This document shows, one piece after another, positions 32,751 through 44,021 of a stretch of 64,000 bases of DNA. A program made the translations under genes and the position numbers. Origin of the DNA: Linanthus parryae (lineage: Eukaryota; Streptophyta; Magnoliopsida; Ericales; Polemoniaceae). A model generated the notes under the pieces. That model searched no databases and was not told where the DNA came from. It worked only from the letters and a program-made list of their open reading frames with translations. Where the stretch lies: NCBI GenBank assembly GCA_023055425.1, contig JALGPY010000003.1:71895491-71959490 (forward strand), read 5' to 3'. How positions within the stretch are numbered: position 1 is the stretch's first letter; each line of letters opens with the position of its first letter.

Positions 32751-33023
32751 CAGTGGCGGAGCAAGGAATTAGGAATAGGGGGCACAATTAATTTGAATGG
32801 TAAGAGGGCTTCTGAAATATATATTTAAGGGAATTTCAAAAGAAAAATTCAATATTTTGGAAATAATCAGAATTTTTTGGGGACACACTTATAATAAAAA
32901 AGGGGGGCACAGCTGAATAAATCTATAAAATAAAAGATAGGGGTGAACATATAGTTCTGTAAAAGGGGGGTGGGGTGGAGGAGGGCAAGTGACCCCCCTT
33001 GCCCCTCCATGCCTCCACCCCAG
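32751..33023. mobile_element. hAT-type MITE (273 bp) with 8-bp target duplication
   Basis: Starts CAGTGGCGGAG and ends CTCCACCCCAG, imperfect terminal inverted repeats (8 of 11 positions). It is flanked by a perfect 8-bp duplication CCGGATTG at 32743-32750 and 33024-33031. No coding capacity. An 8-bp duplication with CAG termini points to the hAT superfamily. Confidence 0.8.
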
Positions 33024-33306
33024 CCGGATTGTTAAGGTTTAACCTGCACACTATAACCATTATGAGGAGGCCTTCCATAGTTTTGAATATGTTCTCTAGC
33101 CCAAGTAGAACAATGCTAAGAGACAAGTCTCCAACCTGACTTAGCCCTTAAAGCTCTACTGAAGTTAATCAGACAATTGAGTCCCCATCCACCTGTGTTC
33201 TTAGGAAGAGTAACAGTATCCCAAGTCCCAATCCACCTGTGTCCTTACTCATAGGAAGAGTAACAGTATCCCAATCAATTAAAAGGTAGTCTAGCTTTAA
33301 CGATAG

Positions 33307-33308
<2 letters not shown>

Positions 33309-33337
<29 letters not shown>
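33309..33337. repeat. 29-nt poly-C tract
   Basis: Uninterrupted run of 29 C on the + strand inside the LINE remnant, next to ACACACACA. Confidence 0.95.
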
Positions 33338-33339
<2 letters not shown>

Positions 33340-33479
33340 ACACACACACAAAGGAATCTCTTGCAGTTTTTGTCAATAGCCTTAATAATAGAGCTAGGCA
33401 AAAGCACTGTCTGCTAAGGGGGAAGGTCCTGCAGCACTGACTGGATAAGGGTTGCCCTCCCAACCAAGGAAAGTTGAGA

Positions 33480-34700
33480 GGCCTTCCAATTAGGCAGTCT
33501 CCTCTGCACTTTGTCTACCAAAAACTGAAACTTAGTAGCACTACACTAATACTGTGCAAAAAGAGCATTCACTAATGAACACAAAGATCTTTTGTGAGCT
33601 GCATGCCTAACGCTCCATAGCCAACATCTTAGAGACAGCAGGAGCCACATACAACATGGATTTCTCAAGCCTGATGGCTTGAACAGGAACTTCACAGAAA
33701 TCATCTCGAACTGCCTCCATGACTTTCACTTGCTTTTTGGTAGCTTCTCTAGACAACAACTGATGATCAAGAGAGTACCACCTCTAGACAACCTTAACCC
33801 TTTCCACTGTGCCAAAAGTTCCATTATAATGAGAAAGAGATCGGGAGATACACTGTCTAAGTCCCTTATGTGGCCCAAAATTCTCTTGCCACTCCCCATT
33901 CCAAATTACCTTAAAGGAGGCAGAAGTCACAAAGTCCAAAATGAGGGCCTTCACATTCTGCGGAAGACCAGTAGCAGCTAACACATTATCCATAAAAGAC
34001 CACTTAACATTATCTTGGGCAATGAGAATGTTATCACCTGGATACCTCCCTAACATAAAGCTAAATTGAAGAGGGTGAATAATCCTTTGAAGAATTGGTC
34101 TGAGCCTATTGTTAATAAGCTTAGTAATGATCTTAAGAGATTCATCACAGGAGCTAATAGGCCTAAACTGCCCAAAGAAGAAGTATGTTCCATCTTACAA
34201 ATCAAAGCAATCAAAGTGCAGTTTATATTTTGTGGTTGCTTCCCAGAACTCCAAGCTTCTTAAACCATATGCATCACTGCAGAACCCATGTGGGACCAAA
34301 AATGTTGATAGAAACCAAACCAGGGTAAAGCCCATCAAGCCCAGGGCTCTTGAGAGTCCTCATAGAAAAAACTACCACATGAACCTCAGCCATGGAATGG
34401 GGATCAAAAGACTACTAGCCCCTCCAATGTAACACAGCCCAGGGTCAGGAGATTTTTCAGCATACAGCTCCTTAAAATGAGCAGTGACAACTGTCTTTAA
34501 CAATTGAACATCATCACACCACTCCTCATTAGCCAATTTAATCATATCCACTTTACTCATCCTCCTCCTAGCCACAATGGAGAGATAAAAGAACTTAGTG
34601 TTCTTATCTCCTGACAACAACTTACTCAACTAGATTTTTGAAACCAGAAAAGCTCCTCCTATAACAGCACAGTGTTAAGCTGATCATGCAAAACAATTTC
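33480..34700 (-). pseudogene. LINE reverse transcriptase fragments
   Basis: Minus-strand frame 34056-33784 reads NVKALILDFVTSASFKVIWN followed by GPHKGLRQ, the RT segment just before the palm core. Frame 34629-34372 reads SGDKNTKFFYLSIVARRRM and NEEWCDD, the conserved region upstream of RT. No intact catalytic core remains. Confidence 0.75.
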
Positions 34701-34989
34701 CAGCTCAAAAGCTTTCTCTTTAGTAGCCAAAGACCTTTGAATACCGTCCAACATTACTTTAACAGTCTCATCCTAGAAAAAATCTTACCAAACACATTGA
34801 CATTTCACTTCTTAACTTCGTCAGTAAAAGCAGTAATTGTTTGAGAGATAAAAAAATTAGTGAGCCAAGCATATCTCCAGAAACTAGCTATCCTCTAGTC
34901 TAAAGGGCCTTAAGCTCGAGCTGGAGCCTGGAGGAGGGAGGCCCTCGGTATCAATCACAATTGGGTGATAATTGGAGTTCAATTTAGTA

Positions 34990-35550
34990 GCATACTTGAC
35001 TTAAGCTTCTAGAAATAACAGCCCCCAACTATTAATTCAAATCTATCAATAACCTGTCTTATGATTCTACCACTAAACTGAGAGTTAGACAAAGTGAATT
35101 GGGGACCAGAAAATCCCAAATCCTGCAGCTCACACTCATTATAACAATGTGAAATCCTAGAAAAAGACTTAGCATTCACTGGCATACCTGATATCTTATC
35201 GGAAGAAGCACCAACCTGGTTGAAATCACCAGCCAGGAGCAAGCGCAGAGTGAAGCTGAGCCAATTGAATAAGGTGTTCAAGAGATCCTCCTTGGCCAGA
35301 GGAACTAGACTAGCATATATACCTGAGAATAAAAAATCATGTTAATTCATACTATTAAAAATGATTGAAATAGACTGAGCAATCGAAGAAATAACTTCAA
35401 TATCTACACTAGAGCTATCCCAAAAAAGCCAAATACCACCACCAAATCCCTGAGCCTCCACAAATTGGACTTGATCCAGTCTAGAAAGAGTACAGATTAT
35501 GTTAAGGCGGCTATTAGAAACCCTAGGCTCAAAAGAACTAACATATCAGC
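34990..35550 (-). pseudogene. LINE endonuclease domain fragment
   Basis: Minus-strand translation contains LLLAGDFNQVGASSDKISG and ELQDLGFSGPQFTLSN, hallmarks of the APE-like endonuclease of plant L1 elements. The preceding part reads NSRLNIICTLSRLDQVQF and GGIWLFWDSS. A stop separates the two halves. Confidence 0.75.
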
Positions 35551-35569
35551 AGAAGACGAATGACAGAGG

Positions 35570-36060
35570 TCAGACACTGATCTTACCGTAGCAGTATTTC
35601 CAACTCAACTGCAAGTCGATACAGAAATCTTCATTAACATGGGGATAGTATAATCGACCTTTAGAGCCTTGACCAAGTTGGTTACCAATTCCCAATAAGC
35701 TCTCTTCTTCAAAGTATTCCACCGGAATACATCTTAATCGGATCCACATCGGAGTAGATCTTGTCGTCTCCACAATAAGATCAAAGTGTGGAGACCAGAT
35801 CTGAAAAGTGAGGTAGTTTCCTAGAACCATCCAGGGGCCTTTAAACAACAAATGATTGTAATCCTCCTTTAGATAGAAACGAACATAATAATCAGAGCAC
35901 GTCTCCAAGGCCGGTGCAATCTCTGGAGCGTAGCCCCTTCGATCTGGATTCAAACTAGACCGTCCGGTGAGACTTTCGGCGTAATCCCCAAATCCACCAT
36001 GGATTCATCAAATCATCGCAATCATCTTCCATTTAGATCCCCACGGGAGGGCGGACCAGA
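35570..36060 (-). pseudogene. LINE ORF1, DUF4283-like
   Basis: Minus-strand frame with DYYVRFYLKEDYNHLLFKGP and WMVLGNYLTFQIWSPHF, characteristic of the DUF4283 nucleic-acid-binding domain in LINE ORF1/gag-like proteins. The start region (about 36060) reads SMVDLGITPKVSPDGLV, followed by a stop, so it is broken. Confidence 0.7.
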
Positions 36061-37590
36061 GCTTCATGGAATCATCGATTTCCGGAAATCGATTTATCGT
36101 CATCAGAAACATTTGAGCTAGCAACAAATTTTCGCTTAAAATTTGTCTGGTTACGGTGAAGAAAACCGGTGGATCTCGTGTGAAGCGTATGCGGAGGAGG
36201 AGGTGGTGGAGGCGGTTGCAAATGAGATTTGGGAGAATTTCTTCTACTTCTATGATTTCTCTTGCACATCAACTCAACATTAAACGAATATTTTACATAT
36301 GTTAAACTTTTCATTACGAAATAAATCTACCCCCGGAAACGACAAGAAAAACGTTGAAACTTTTCATATGTTGTTCATGATGCATGAATACACTGCCCTG
36401 ACAAGTGTCATAGTCTTTTCACAGGGTTTTTTCCGTATGATGATACACAGTAGTGTTTCAGAACTTAATGTTTGAATGTGTAGAAACAATATGATACAAA
36501 GATAATTGTATTTCCGTTCCAAATTTGATATTTTTTTATGGTCATTTGAGTATTTGAGTGATGAAAGGGATATAGCAATAACTTATTTCTCAATTTTTGT
36601 CAATATGAACAGAAAAGCATGGGATTTTGCCATCCTCACCTTCCCTTTATGGCCTAACACAATTGAAATTGTATTTCACAAAATGGATATATCAACAGCA
36701 CATACTGTTCATATACTAACATGTGCTACAACTCCATATCCCTGACGTAAAAATCAAGAGTGCACTAAAATGCATGGGATCTTTGTAAATCTTGTAACTG
36801 CATAAAACGCCACCTAGTGTCGTTAATAGCTTATTCTCTTTTATTAGAATGTTTTTGCTCAAAATTTACGTACCAAAAAGAGGTTTTCCTCTTAATTATG
36901 TTCTAGTCTTCTCATATTTTTCTCTAACATCAGGGTTGTTGTCTGGTAGCACGTCTCCATGGGAAGTATTTCAGGGGTCTCCCAAATGATTAGATCCGTA
37001 ACAAATTATTCAAAGTAAGAGAAGAGGCATTAAAAACCATGAATTTTTCTCATTAGCACCCCTTTCTCAAAGAGAGTGAGTTAGAGAAAACTCTGAATAC
37101 GCTAATTTGCACAAAACTGGCTTTGGAAAAAACATAGAACACCTGTCTAGCAAAGTCCTCCAAAGGGAGAACCTAACTGCAAGATCCTGGAAATCATCCT
37201 CGTAAGTCTTTACTGAAAATAAACATAAATCATGAATTAGAGACAAAGTGAACACAACAAAGCATAAAACAGTATAACATGAATTAGACGAATTGTTTAT
37301 CAAAAAAAATTAATTAGACGAATTGAATACAATGAGTTTGTTGCCATTAGTACCTCAAAAGTTCTAAGTTTCGACCAAACCAAATAATCTCGTATGCTCT
37401 TCTGTAGATGAGTAGAAACACCAAGCTTCCTGAAATAAAGGCCAATAGTTCTAAATTTTCAGAAATACTATTGGTGCAACGTCTAGATAATTTCTGATTG
37501 TGTCATTACGTATCCCATCTTTCCCAGTTAAGCCACCCTCAACCCTAGCATTCTCATTAATGCTACACGCATTTTTTATGCTATTTATTC
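36061..37590. other. AT-rich intergenic DNA
   Basis: No gene, domain or defined repeat recognised. A Pro-run minus-strand ORF (36072-36314) comes from a CCT/GGA-rich patch. Confidence 0.5.
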
Positions 37591-37599
37591 GTAATCACC

Positions 37600-38580
37600 C
37601 AACTGTTTATCCCACACATCAAACTTACCATTTTACTCAATTGGTCACACAACACTTAAGATGAGTTTCACTTCTTCCAATTTTGCCTTATCATTGGATA
37701 CCATCCTGGCCTACATACCATTACTACAAAAGATTGACCTCAAGATATCTAAATTTATCCTTGTTTGACACCTCTTGTCCACCAATAATTGTTGTCTCAT
37801 ATCTCTCTGTCATATAGACGCTAAGTTACAATCCATCCATGTCTTGGTCCGACTAATCTGAAACCCTATATCTTCTAAACCGAGCAGCCATAAATCTACC
37901 TAGTGTTCTAGCCCACTCCTCGTTTCGTCAACTAAAACTAAATCGTCTCACCAAATAACCGCGGGATCTCATATTCAATGCTCCAAGTAACCTACTCCAT
38001 TACCAATGTGTACATGTACGGATTGAAGGCGGATCCTTTGTGTGAATTATTTGTTTGGAGAATCCTCTTGCCTCTCCTTCATATTTCATCGACTCATCAC
38101 ACTAGTATCCTCCTACATGTCCGTATCAATAGAATAAACATGTAACCACTTTTTCACCAATACTACTATCCATATCATAACATTTCTATGTTAATCAACA
38201 CTGAATGAAGGTCTTTCTTGTTTTCTCTATACTTGTCCATCAAGCGCCTTAGAAAGAATATGGCCTTCCAATTTCTTTGTATTGTGACTGATAAGTTTGA
38301 TGCTTTGGTAACCCACTCCTCCGGCATCTTCTTACACTTCAAAATGTTCTTAGATAAACAAGTGAACCATGCTACCCCATCTCACTTAGTGACTTCCACA
38401 ATCCAATAATAATACTCATTTGTTCTTACAATTTTTCTTCTTTCGTTTTCTTCAGAGCAACTTTGGCTTTAATTTCATTGATCGTACCTGTGAATTTGTA
38501 GTTTGAGTACACAGTGGTGTGGAGCCACCCAAATCTTTGAGGCATAAGACACGAAGATGATTTTGTTATAGAGTTTCTCA
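37600..38580 (-). pseudogene. RTE-type LINE reverse transcriptase remnant
   Basis: Conceptual minus-strand translation with many stops gives, in order, MPEEWVTKASNLS (about 38300), ISHNTKKLEGHILSK (about 38260), GSAFNPYMYTLVME (about 38030), DDLVLVDETRSG (about 37935) and ISRTKTWMDCNLAS (about 37850). These match successive RT blocks of plant RTE LINEs, including the catalytic DD block. Heavily decayed. Confidence 0.7.
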
Positions 38581-40150
38581 AAGTAGCTTCTCCACCGTTC
38601 CTTATTATCTCTTCCTAAAGAACTCAATCATCAGCTTCCAAAATATACTTCAAGTCCTTCCCTATTCTATATCGACTTTTCACATTTTATAATCTCTCTT
38701 TTCCCAACTGAAATTGAGTTCTTTTGTACAAAAAAAAAAAAAAAAACATAATATGCTCTCTCATTAGCCTCTTTGACGACCTCAAAGATTCACACAAATA
38801 TGGGGAGAGCTTCTTATTTCAAAGTAGGACAGATAATTAATGAGATTGGAATTTTCCGTAATTTATGAAGCAAATAGTAGTTAGCTTGTTACATTGCTCT
38901 TTTTTCCTTGTTCTACGTCGTTGCTAGATTTTTCTTTTAATCAGTTTTTATAACCTACGTTTGACGATCAACCTATGACCTTATACAAATTTACAATTTG
39001 TATCGGTTGTCCTTTTATGAAAAAAAAAACATGTTTGCCTTGCATCTGATAAACTTATAATAAGTCTTCTACTGCAAGATCATGTGCTAGAGTGAAGTGT
39101 TGGGGGAGCTTTTTTTTAGCAACCCTGTTTATGAACCAGCCCGTTTCATGTTTTTCCACGACCCGAAAAAGGACACGTGATTCATTTGGGCTAGGATCCG
39201 GTCCAGTTTAATGAGTTGTCTATCTATAGAGCTATTAGTCTTCATAGCATTATGTTGACATTAGTTTTTTTATTTCTCTTGTAATTCTCTCATAGAGGTT
39301 TTGTCTATTTTAGTGAAGTCTGCAATTCCGCGGATGTAGATAATTTTGCCAAACCACGTAATAATGTGTTATGATTCTTTTTTTTTTTTTGTCTGCGTGT
39401 TTTTGTTTTTCATAATCAACTCAATATCACTCCCCCAGACTTTCTGCTCTTCTAAACTAAAACCTCCATGGTTTCTTACATAATTGCTATTATGCCTCCC
39501 AACATGGGAATTGAGATTCCTACTTATAACTACTCTCACTGTTTCCGCTTGGTAACCCCTGTCCTAATTCATCTAAATGCTCCTCATATTATCTCTGGAT
39601 GGCATCTTCTCTCCCTACCTAGCTTGTTAGCTTTCTCCCCTTCCAACTTAGCTTCCTGAAGAACAATATTGAAATCAAGTATATGTGTGGCAACTATACC
39701 ATATCAGTTTGCTCTTTGGATGTAGATACACATGTTTCCAGTAAATCATCATTGTTGATTTAGCAATACTTCTCATCATTGTGACGAAAATCCGCGTTCA
39801 GATCTTATAATCTTACAAAGATTAAGGTGGTGGCTGATCCTTAGCTATGTAAACTCTCAATTTAATAGGATTTCGGTTCTGTTCATGTAATCCCAGAACT
39901 CATTGTACTTGAATGACTCCAGAGATTGATATTTTGCATATTTTCAGGGCACGGTCTGGACAAAAATTCAATTGTTTGCTTACCTCTGTCGAATCTGTTC
40001 ACATATGCCATTTTGAGTTTTCCAATATATCTTTCTTAGAGAGACGATGGAATAATTAGTATCTACATAAAAAGTGCAATTTTACCAGAGTCACTCAGAT
40101 TTCCTATCACACCCTTCCTATCATTTTGCACATTCCTGAGACTTGAAAAG
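38581..40150. other. AT-rich intergenic DNA
   Basis: No recognisable genes. Contains poly-A (about 38730-38746) and poly-T runs. Confidence 0.5.
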
Positions 40151-40156
40151 AAGAAT

Positions 40157-40227
40157 AACAACTAATAAGTATCCTGGCCTACTCCCTTGGCAATGAGGGG
40201 ACTAGCCCAGGATACTTAATAGTTGTT
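40157..40227. repeat. Strong imperfect hairpin, 30-bp arms
   Basis: Arms 40157-40186 and 40198-40227 are reverse complements at 27 of 30 positions, with an 11-nt loop. The core AAGTATCCTGG pairs fully. Could be a tiny foldback element or a small-RNA hairpin. Confidence 0.7.
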
Positions 40228-40597
40228 TGTCTTATTTTTAACTGTCACTTATGGGACTTCTCCACAACCTCTTCTGTTACTTTCAAGTTTGTGAAGAGCT
40301 GATCTATTAATGTTCGCAAGTGCTTGGTAACTATGCATTGTCAAAATTACACACACAAGTTCTTACATAGCCACTGGCATAGTTATCTGAATCTTACGAT
40401 TCAAATCGGTTCACCCATGAAACAATGTAACGCAATCTTGCAATTCAGTTGCGATTCAGTCCGATTCATACAATTCAACCATCGATACAGCTAAAGGTCT
40501 AATTGAGTTAGAGCTCAAGTCGAGGAAATAATACCTCCAATATTTCTGCAAGTTTTGCAGCATATGTTAGTGTTAGAATGCCTAGTATGCTTTTCTT

Positions 40598-41054
40598 TCC
40601 TTTTTTTTTTTTTTTTGAAAGAAGCTTGATTTATTTAGTTACGGGCTAAGTCTTGAGCCCAATAGTCATACAAGCTTGGTGGGCATTTTATGGCCCAAAT
40701 AGAAATAGACATACATAGCAGGCCCATTCTAGCTAATTGATGGGCTAAATTGTTCTGGACTTTCCTAAACCACACAACCCTAGCCGATATGAAGGAGCTG
40801 AGGGACTTGTGATGCCATTTAGGGTTCTTTCCAATTCAGTGAAACCGTTCGGCGCCTCCTTCATCGAGAGCTTAGTGACTAGGTTTTGGGAGTCAGATTC
40901 GAGCAACAGAGAGGTAAAACCTCGACATCTTGCCATTTGGATCGCCATCTTCATCGCAAACCCTTCTGCAGCAGTAGAGTTTGTGGTAAAAGGGATAGGG
41001 AAGGACATCCTAAAACGAAATCGCCATTATTATTTCGGATGATTGCGCCTCCTG
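40598..41054 (-). mobile_element. 5'-truncated LINE insertion with 15-bp target duplication
   Basis: 457 bp in minus orientation. A poly-A tail appears as T16 at 40601-40616, and the flanks carry a perfect 15-bp duplication TAGTATGCTTTTCTT (40583-40597 and 41055-41069). Content is the very 3' end of a plant L1-type LINE: an RNase H fragment with AAEGFAMKMAIQMARCRGF and LLLESDSQNLV (40745-41008), then a frame reading NNLAHQLARMG toward the tail. A classic target-primed reverse transcription product. Confidence 0.85.
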
Positions 41055-41069
41055 TAGTATGCTTTTCTT

Positions 41070-41759
41070 AAGTCCAAGACTAATAATTTTCCTACTTTTT
41101 TACATATCCTTGGCATCTTTTAGTTCCTGTCTCCCCGTACTTTCCTATAACTTCACTACTATTATATTTCAGACGTGCGAAATCCTTAATTACTAGTTAG
41201 GGTTGCGAGTTTCGAAAAATGTGAGCTTTATTTTTGTAAAATTTTGAATATATTGCTCACGCATGTTATAATTTTATGAAATATGTTAATCTAACGAATT
41301 TAAAAAAAAAAAAAAAAAAAAAAAAGTGAAAGTGAATCTATACAATTCATGATTTAATTTCGATTCACGATTCAGTGAAGGTTTCAATTCAGTATCTAAA
41401 TCTCGATTTCACAGCCATGGCAACTGGTACCCTTCCTCGAAAACTAATAACGTAATATCAATGGAATAATTACGGAATGGAAATGAATTATTCGAAAAAA
41501 TTAGTAACGATTTGAAAAATAATATTGATTGAGACTTAGCTTTCTCTTATATCTTGGATTGATTTTACGCTCCTGATCCGGTATGATAGGCCGGCCATGA
41601 TCCTAATCTAGACTTTGAAATCCTTTCTTCTCATTATTTCCTTTGCTTCATTTGTCTGCCGATTCTGTAATGTGCAGTTGTTATAATAGCTGATTCTTAC
41701 TCTCTCCCATTGATATTGTAAACCCCAATTGTTGACTGATATGTTGGTGTGATTGGCAG
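41070..41759. other. AT-rich DNA, possible intron
   Basis: No recognisable coding exon. Ends in a good 3' splice site (polypyrimidine-poor but with GGCAG at 41755-41759) before the short open segment at 41760. Confidence 0.3.
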
Positions 41760-41813
41760 CTGATGACTAGTGAATATGCTGTTCTCCAAGAGATGCAAGA
41801 ACATGACCCATAA
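41760..41813 (+). other. Possible terminal exon of an unidentified host gene
   Basis: After a GATTGGCAG splice-acceptor-like sequence comes an 18-codon open segment ending TAA (LMTSEYAVLQEMQEHDP). An AT-rich, UTR-like sequence follows. I do not recognise the protein and see no upstream exon. Could be chance. Confidence 0.25.
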
Positions 41814-42380
41814 AGAATGTTTATGTGTTGTTAGTTGCTTGTTCAGGAATTGCAACCTGTCAAGAGATGGAGGAAATATGAAACCAAGGAGTCAAGGACC
41901 AGAGCATTTGTGAGTTTTATGGATTCCAATGACCAGTGTATGAAGCAATCTGCGACCCGTTTATAAACGAATAACCTTTTTTTCTGAGAATGCGCAAGGG
42001 CAAGGCCATCAACTCACAACTGTACATGCTAATAAGTTTGATGATGCCGTGAATGTTGTTCTACCTTTTTTTGAATGTTGTTCTACCTTTTATGTTTGTC
42101 ATGGAGTCGAGTTGATTTGAGTCAGGGCTGAGTTAGGATGTTGTATCATTGTGTTTGTAACTTGCAAAATGTTGTCCCAATTTCTGCTCTTATGTGATGA
42201 TTGATCTCTCAGCTAAAGCTTAGCAAATAATCCAGTTCTTATGCTAGAAACAAGAGTTTGTAGAAAACGACGTGGTTGGTAAGAGTTTTATCTAGTAGGA
42301 AGATGTTTTAAGCGGGTACTTGTATTTTTATACTTTCTATTTGCATTACCTAATTGAAGTTTTTCTAAATTATTTTCAAT

Positions 42381-42570
42381 CAAATACCAAAAGCATTTTG
42401 TATTGGATTATCTGAATTTGAGATATCCTAGTTAGACTTTGTGTGAGGAGGCGGGTGAAGGCAGAGAAGGCATAGACTGAGAAGACGAAAAAGATGAAAA
42501 TGAAGAGCCTATGTTGTTGGATTGAATACTAAAAGTCATGCTTTTTGTATTGGATTATCTGAATTTGATA
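42381..42570. repeat. Partial direct repeat
   Basis: TTTTGTATTGGATTATCTGA occurs at about 42396 and again at about 42543, with related flanks (AATACCAAAAG versus AATACTAAAAG). The second copy lies inside the start of the solo-LTR-like segment that follows. Confidence 0.7.
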
Positions 42571-43783
42571 TTTATCTATTTTTTGGCAATGTTTTTGCAT
42601 TATGTTATTATTGTCCATAGTTGTCTATTGTTCCACATAGTAGAAGATCTGGTGTGTAGAGTCTAGCTTACACACAGAAGATCTTATCTTCGGTTCTTGT
42701 GGAATGAAAGTTGTGAGTTCACAATCCAGATGGAATTAGGCAAACTATCGGAACGATTGTAGCACATTGTTTTAGTAGGTCTGTCTTGGCTACAGGAAAC
42801 AGTATAGTTCATACTATAGTTTCAACTCAATGTGGTAGTATACTTTGTGTATATTGAACAGGACAAAGTTGAGATCATTGTCTTTGTACTGACATTAGAC
42901 GACAAACTATGTCGCATGGTTATTATGATTACTTATGCTCTTGATCCTTAGATAGTCAATGTGCACATGTATTTAGTAGTTATTGCTTTGACAAGTCAAG
43001 TGAGTGAGATTCCTATGGAGTCAATAACCTCGATGAGTTGGGTGATGCTATTGAGTCCATGGTGTAAATTGATATATCAGAGGAATCCATGTCCCGGTTA
43101 TGGGATTGATGATATCCCGTAGATGAAGCTTATACGTTTTGATTATGTCAAACCCTGCAGTTAGACTACTTGGTAATCTGGACATATCAAATAAGTGGTA
43201 AGGATCAAGGAATTGGGAAGAGGTCGATTAAATGAATTACTCAGTAATTAATTTAATCAACGGATATTTGTAATCTTAACATGGGGAGATAATAAGTATT
43301 TAATAACAGGAGCTCGAAATATTATATTTTTAGAATACGGACAGGAGTGCAATAACAGTTATTTAGTGGTACTAACTAATATTAACTTTATTTAGGCTAG
43401 GTTCGGGTGCAACCAGAAGTCCTAATAAAGTTAGGAGCCTCATTCGTATTTTCTCCTCCAGTTACCTCCCGTAGACTATATAAGTTTCCTTAGTCTTCAG
43501 AATTCATATGCTTCAGATACACATTGATATCTAGGGTTTCGAGAGTGAGAGCAATACGTCTGGAGGCCAAGAAGGATTCTTGAAGTAGCAAGCCCACACT
43601 TGCAGGAGGAACTTCAGGAATACGGGAGAAGATCCGGAGTGATTCGGGCCTTAGATCAGATAGCTTGGACGCAGGTTTGAACCCTAATTCCGCCTAGTAG
43701 GGTTTCTGCGTTCACGTTGAAATAAATTTTAATCGATATAGCAGACATGCAATCAAACTGGTCCAAGTATCCGCCTCCCCTCA
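42515..43783 (+). mobile_element. Probable solo LTR (1269 bp)
   Basis: Starts TGTTGGATTG and ends CCTCCCCTCA. The 5-bp sequence TATGT lies on both sides (42510-42514 and 43784-43788). It contains a TATA-like ACTATATAAG (about 43477) and a transcript-like, codon-poor 3' part, as expected of an LTR. There is no primer site or second LTR. The boundaries are weak because only TG...CA and a 5-bp match support them. Confidence 0.45.
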
Positions 43784-43789
43784 TATGTA

Positions 43790-44021
43790 TGTTGCTAGAG
43801 TTGGTTGAGATACAATATTAAATACATAAAGTGATTGCTTTGCAGTCGTCTGATCGGTCAAACCCTAGATCGGACGGTTACAACAATATTTATTGATTGG
43901 TCCCTGAAGTGTACAAGAATTTGCTCCTTGATCCGGCAGATTGTTTAGGCCGGTTCTCTTTTGGGCTTGCTGTGTTACTTTGGGCTTGGCTGGTATTTCT
44001 TCTTTGGGCTTCACTCTAGTA
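43790..44021 (-). repeat. 3' LTR of a minus-strand Copia element (about 232 bp)
   Basis: On the minus strand it begins TACTAGAGTG, just after a TTTGAGGGGGAG polypurine tract (44022-44033), and ends CTAGCAACA at 43790. Short LTRs are usual for some plant Copia lineages. Confidence 0.6.

Larger units (their letters stand above)
32040..36060 (-). mobile_element. Decayed L1-type LINE, minus strand
   Basis: Read on the minus strand it is collinear with plant L1-type LINEs: ORF1 with a DUF4283-like domain (35570-36060), then ORF2 with endonuclease (34990-35550), reverse transcriptase (about 33500-34700) and a zf-RVT-like region (32100-32740). Every part has stops or frameshifts. The 3' end (RNase H, poly-A) is not seen. 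It is interrupted by a hAT-type MITE at 32751-33023. Confidence 0.8.

Noticed and set aside
32923..33463. Gly-rich and Cys/Leu-rich minus-strand ORFs
   Set aside because: Produced by the poly-C tract and the MITE inside a dead LINE.
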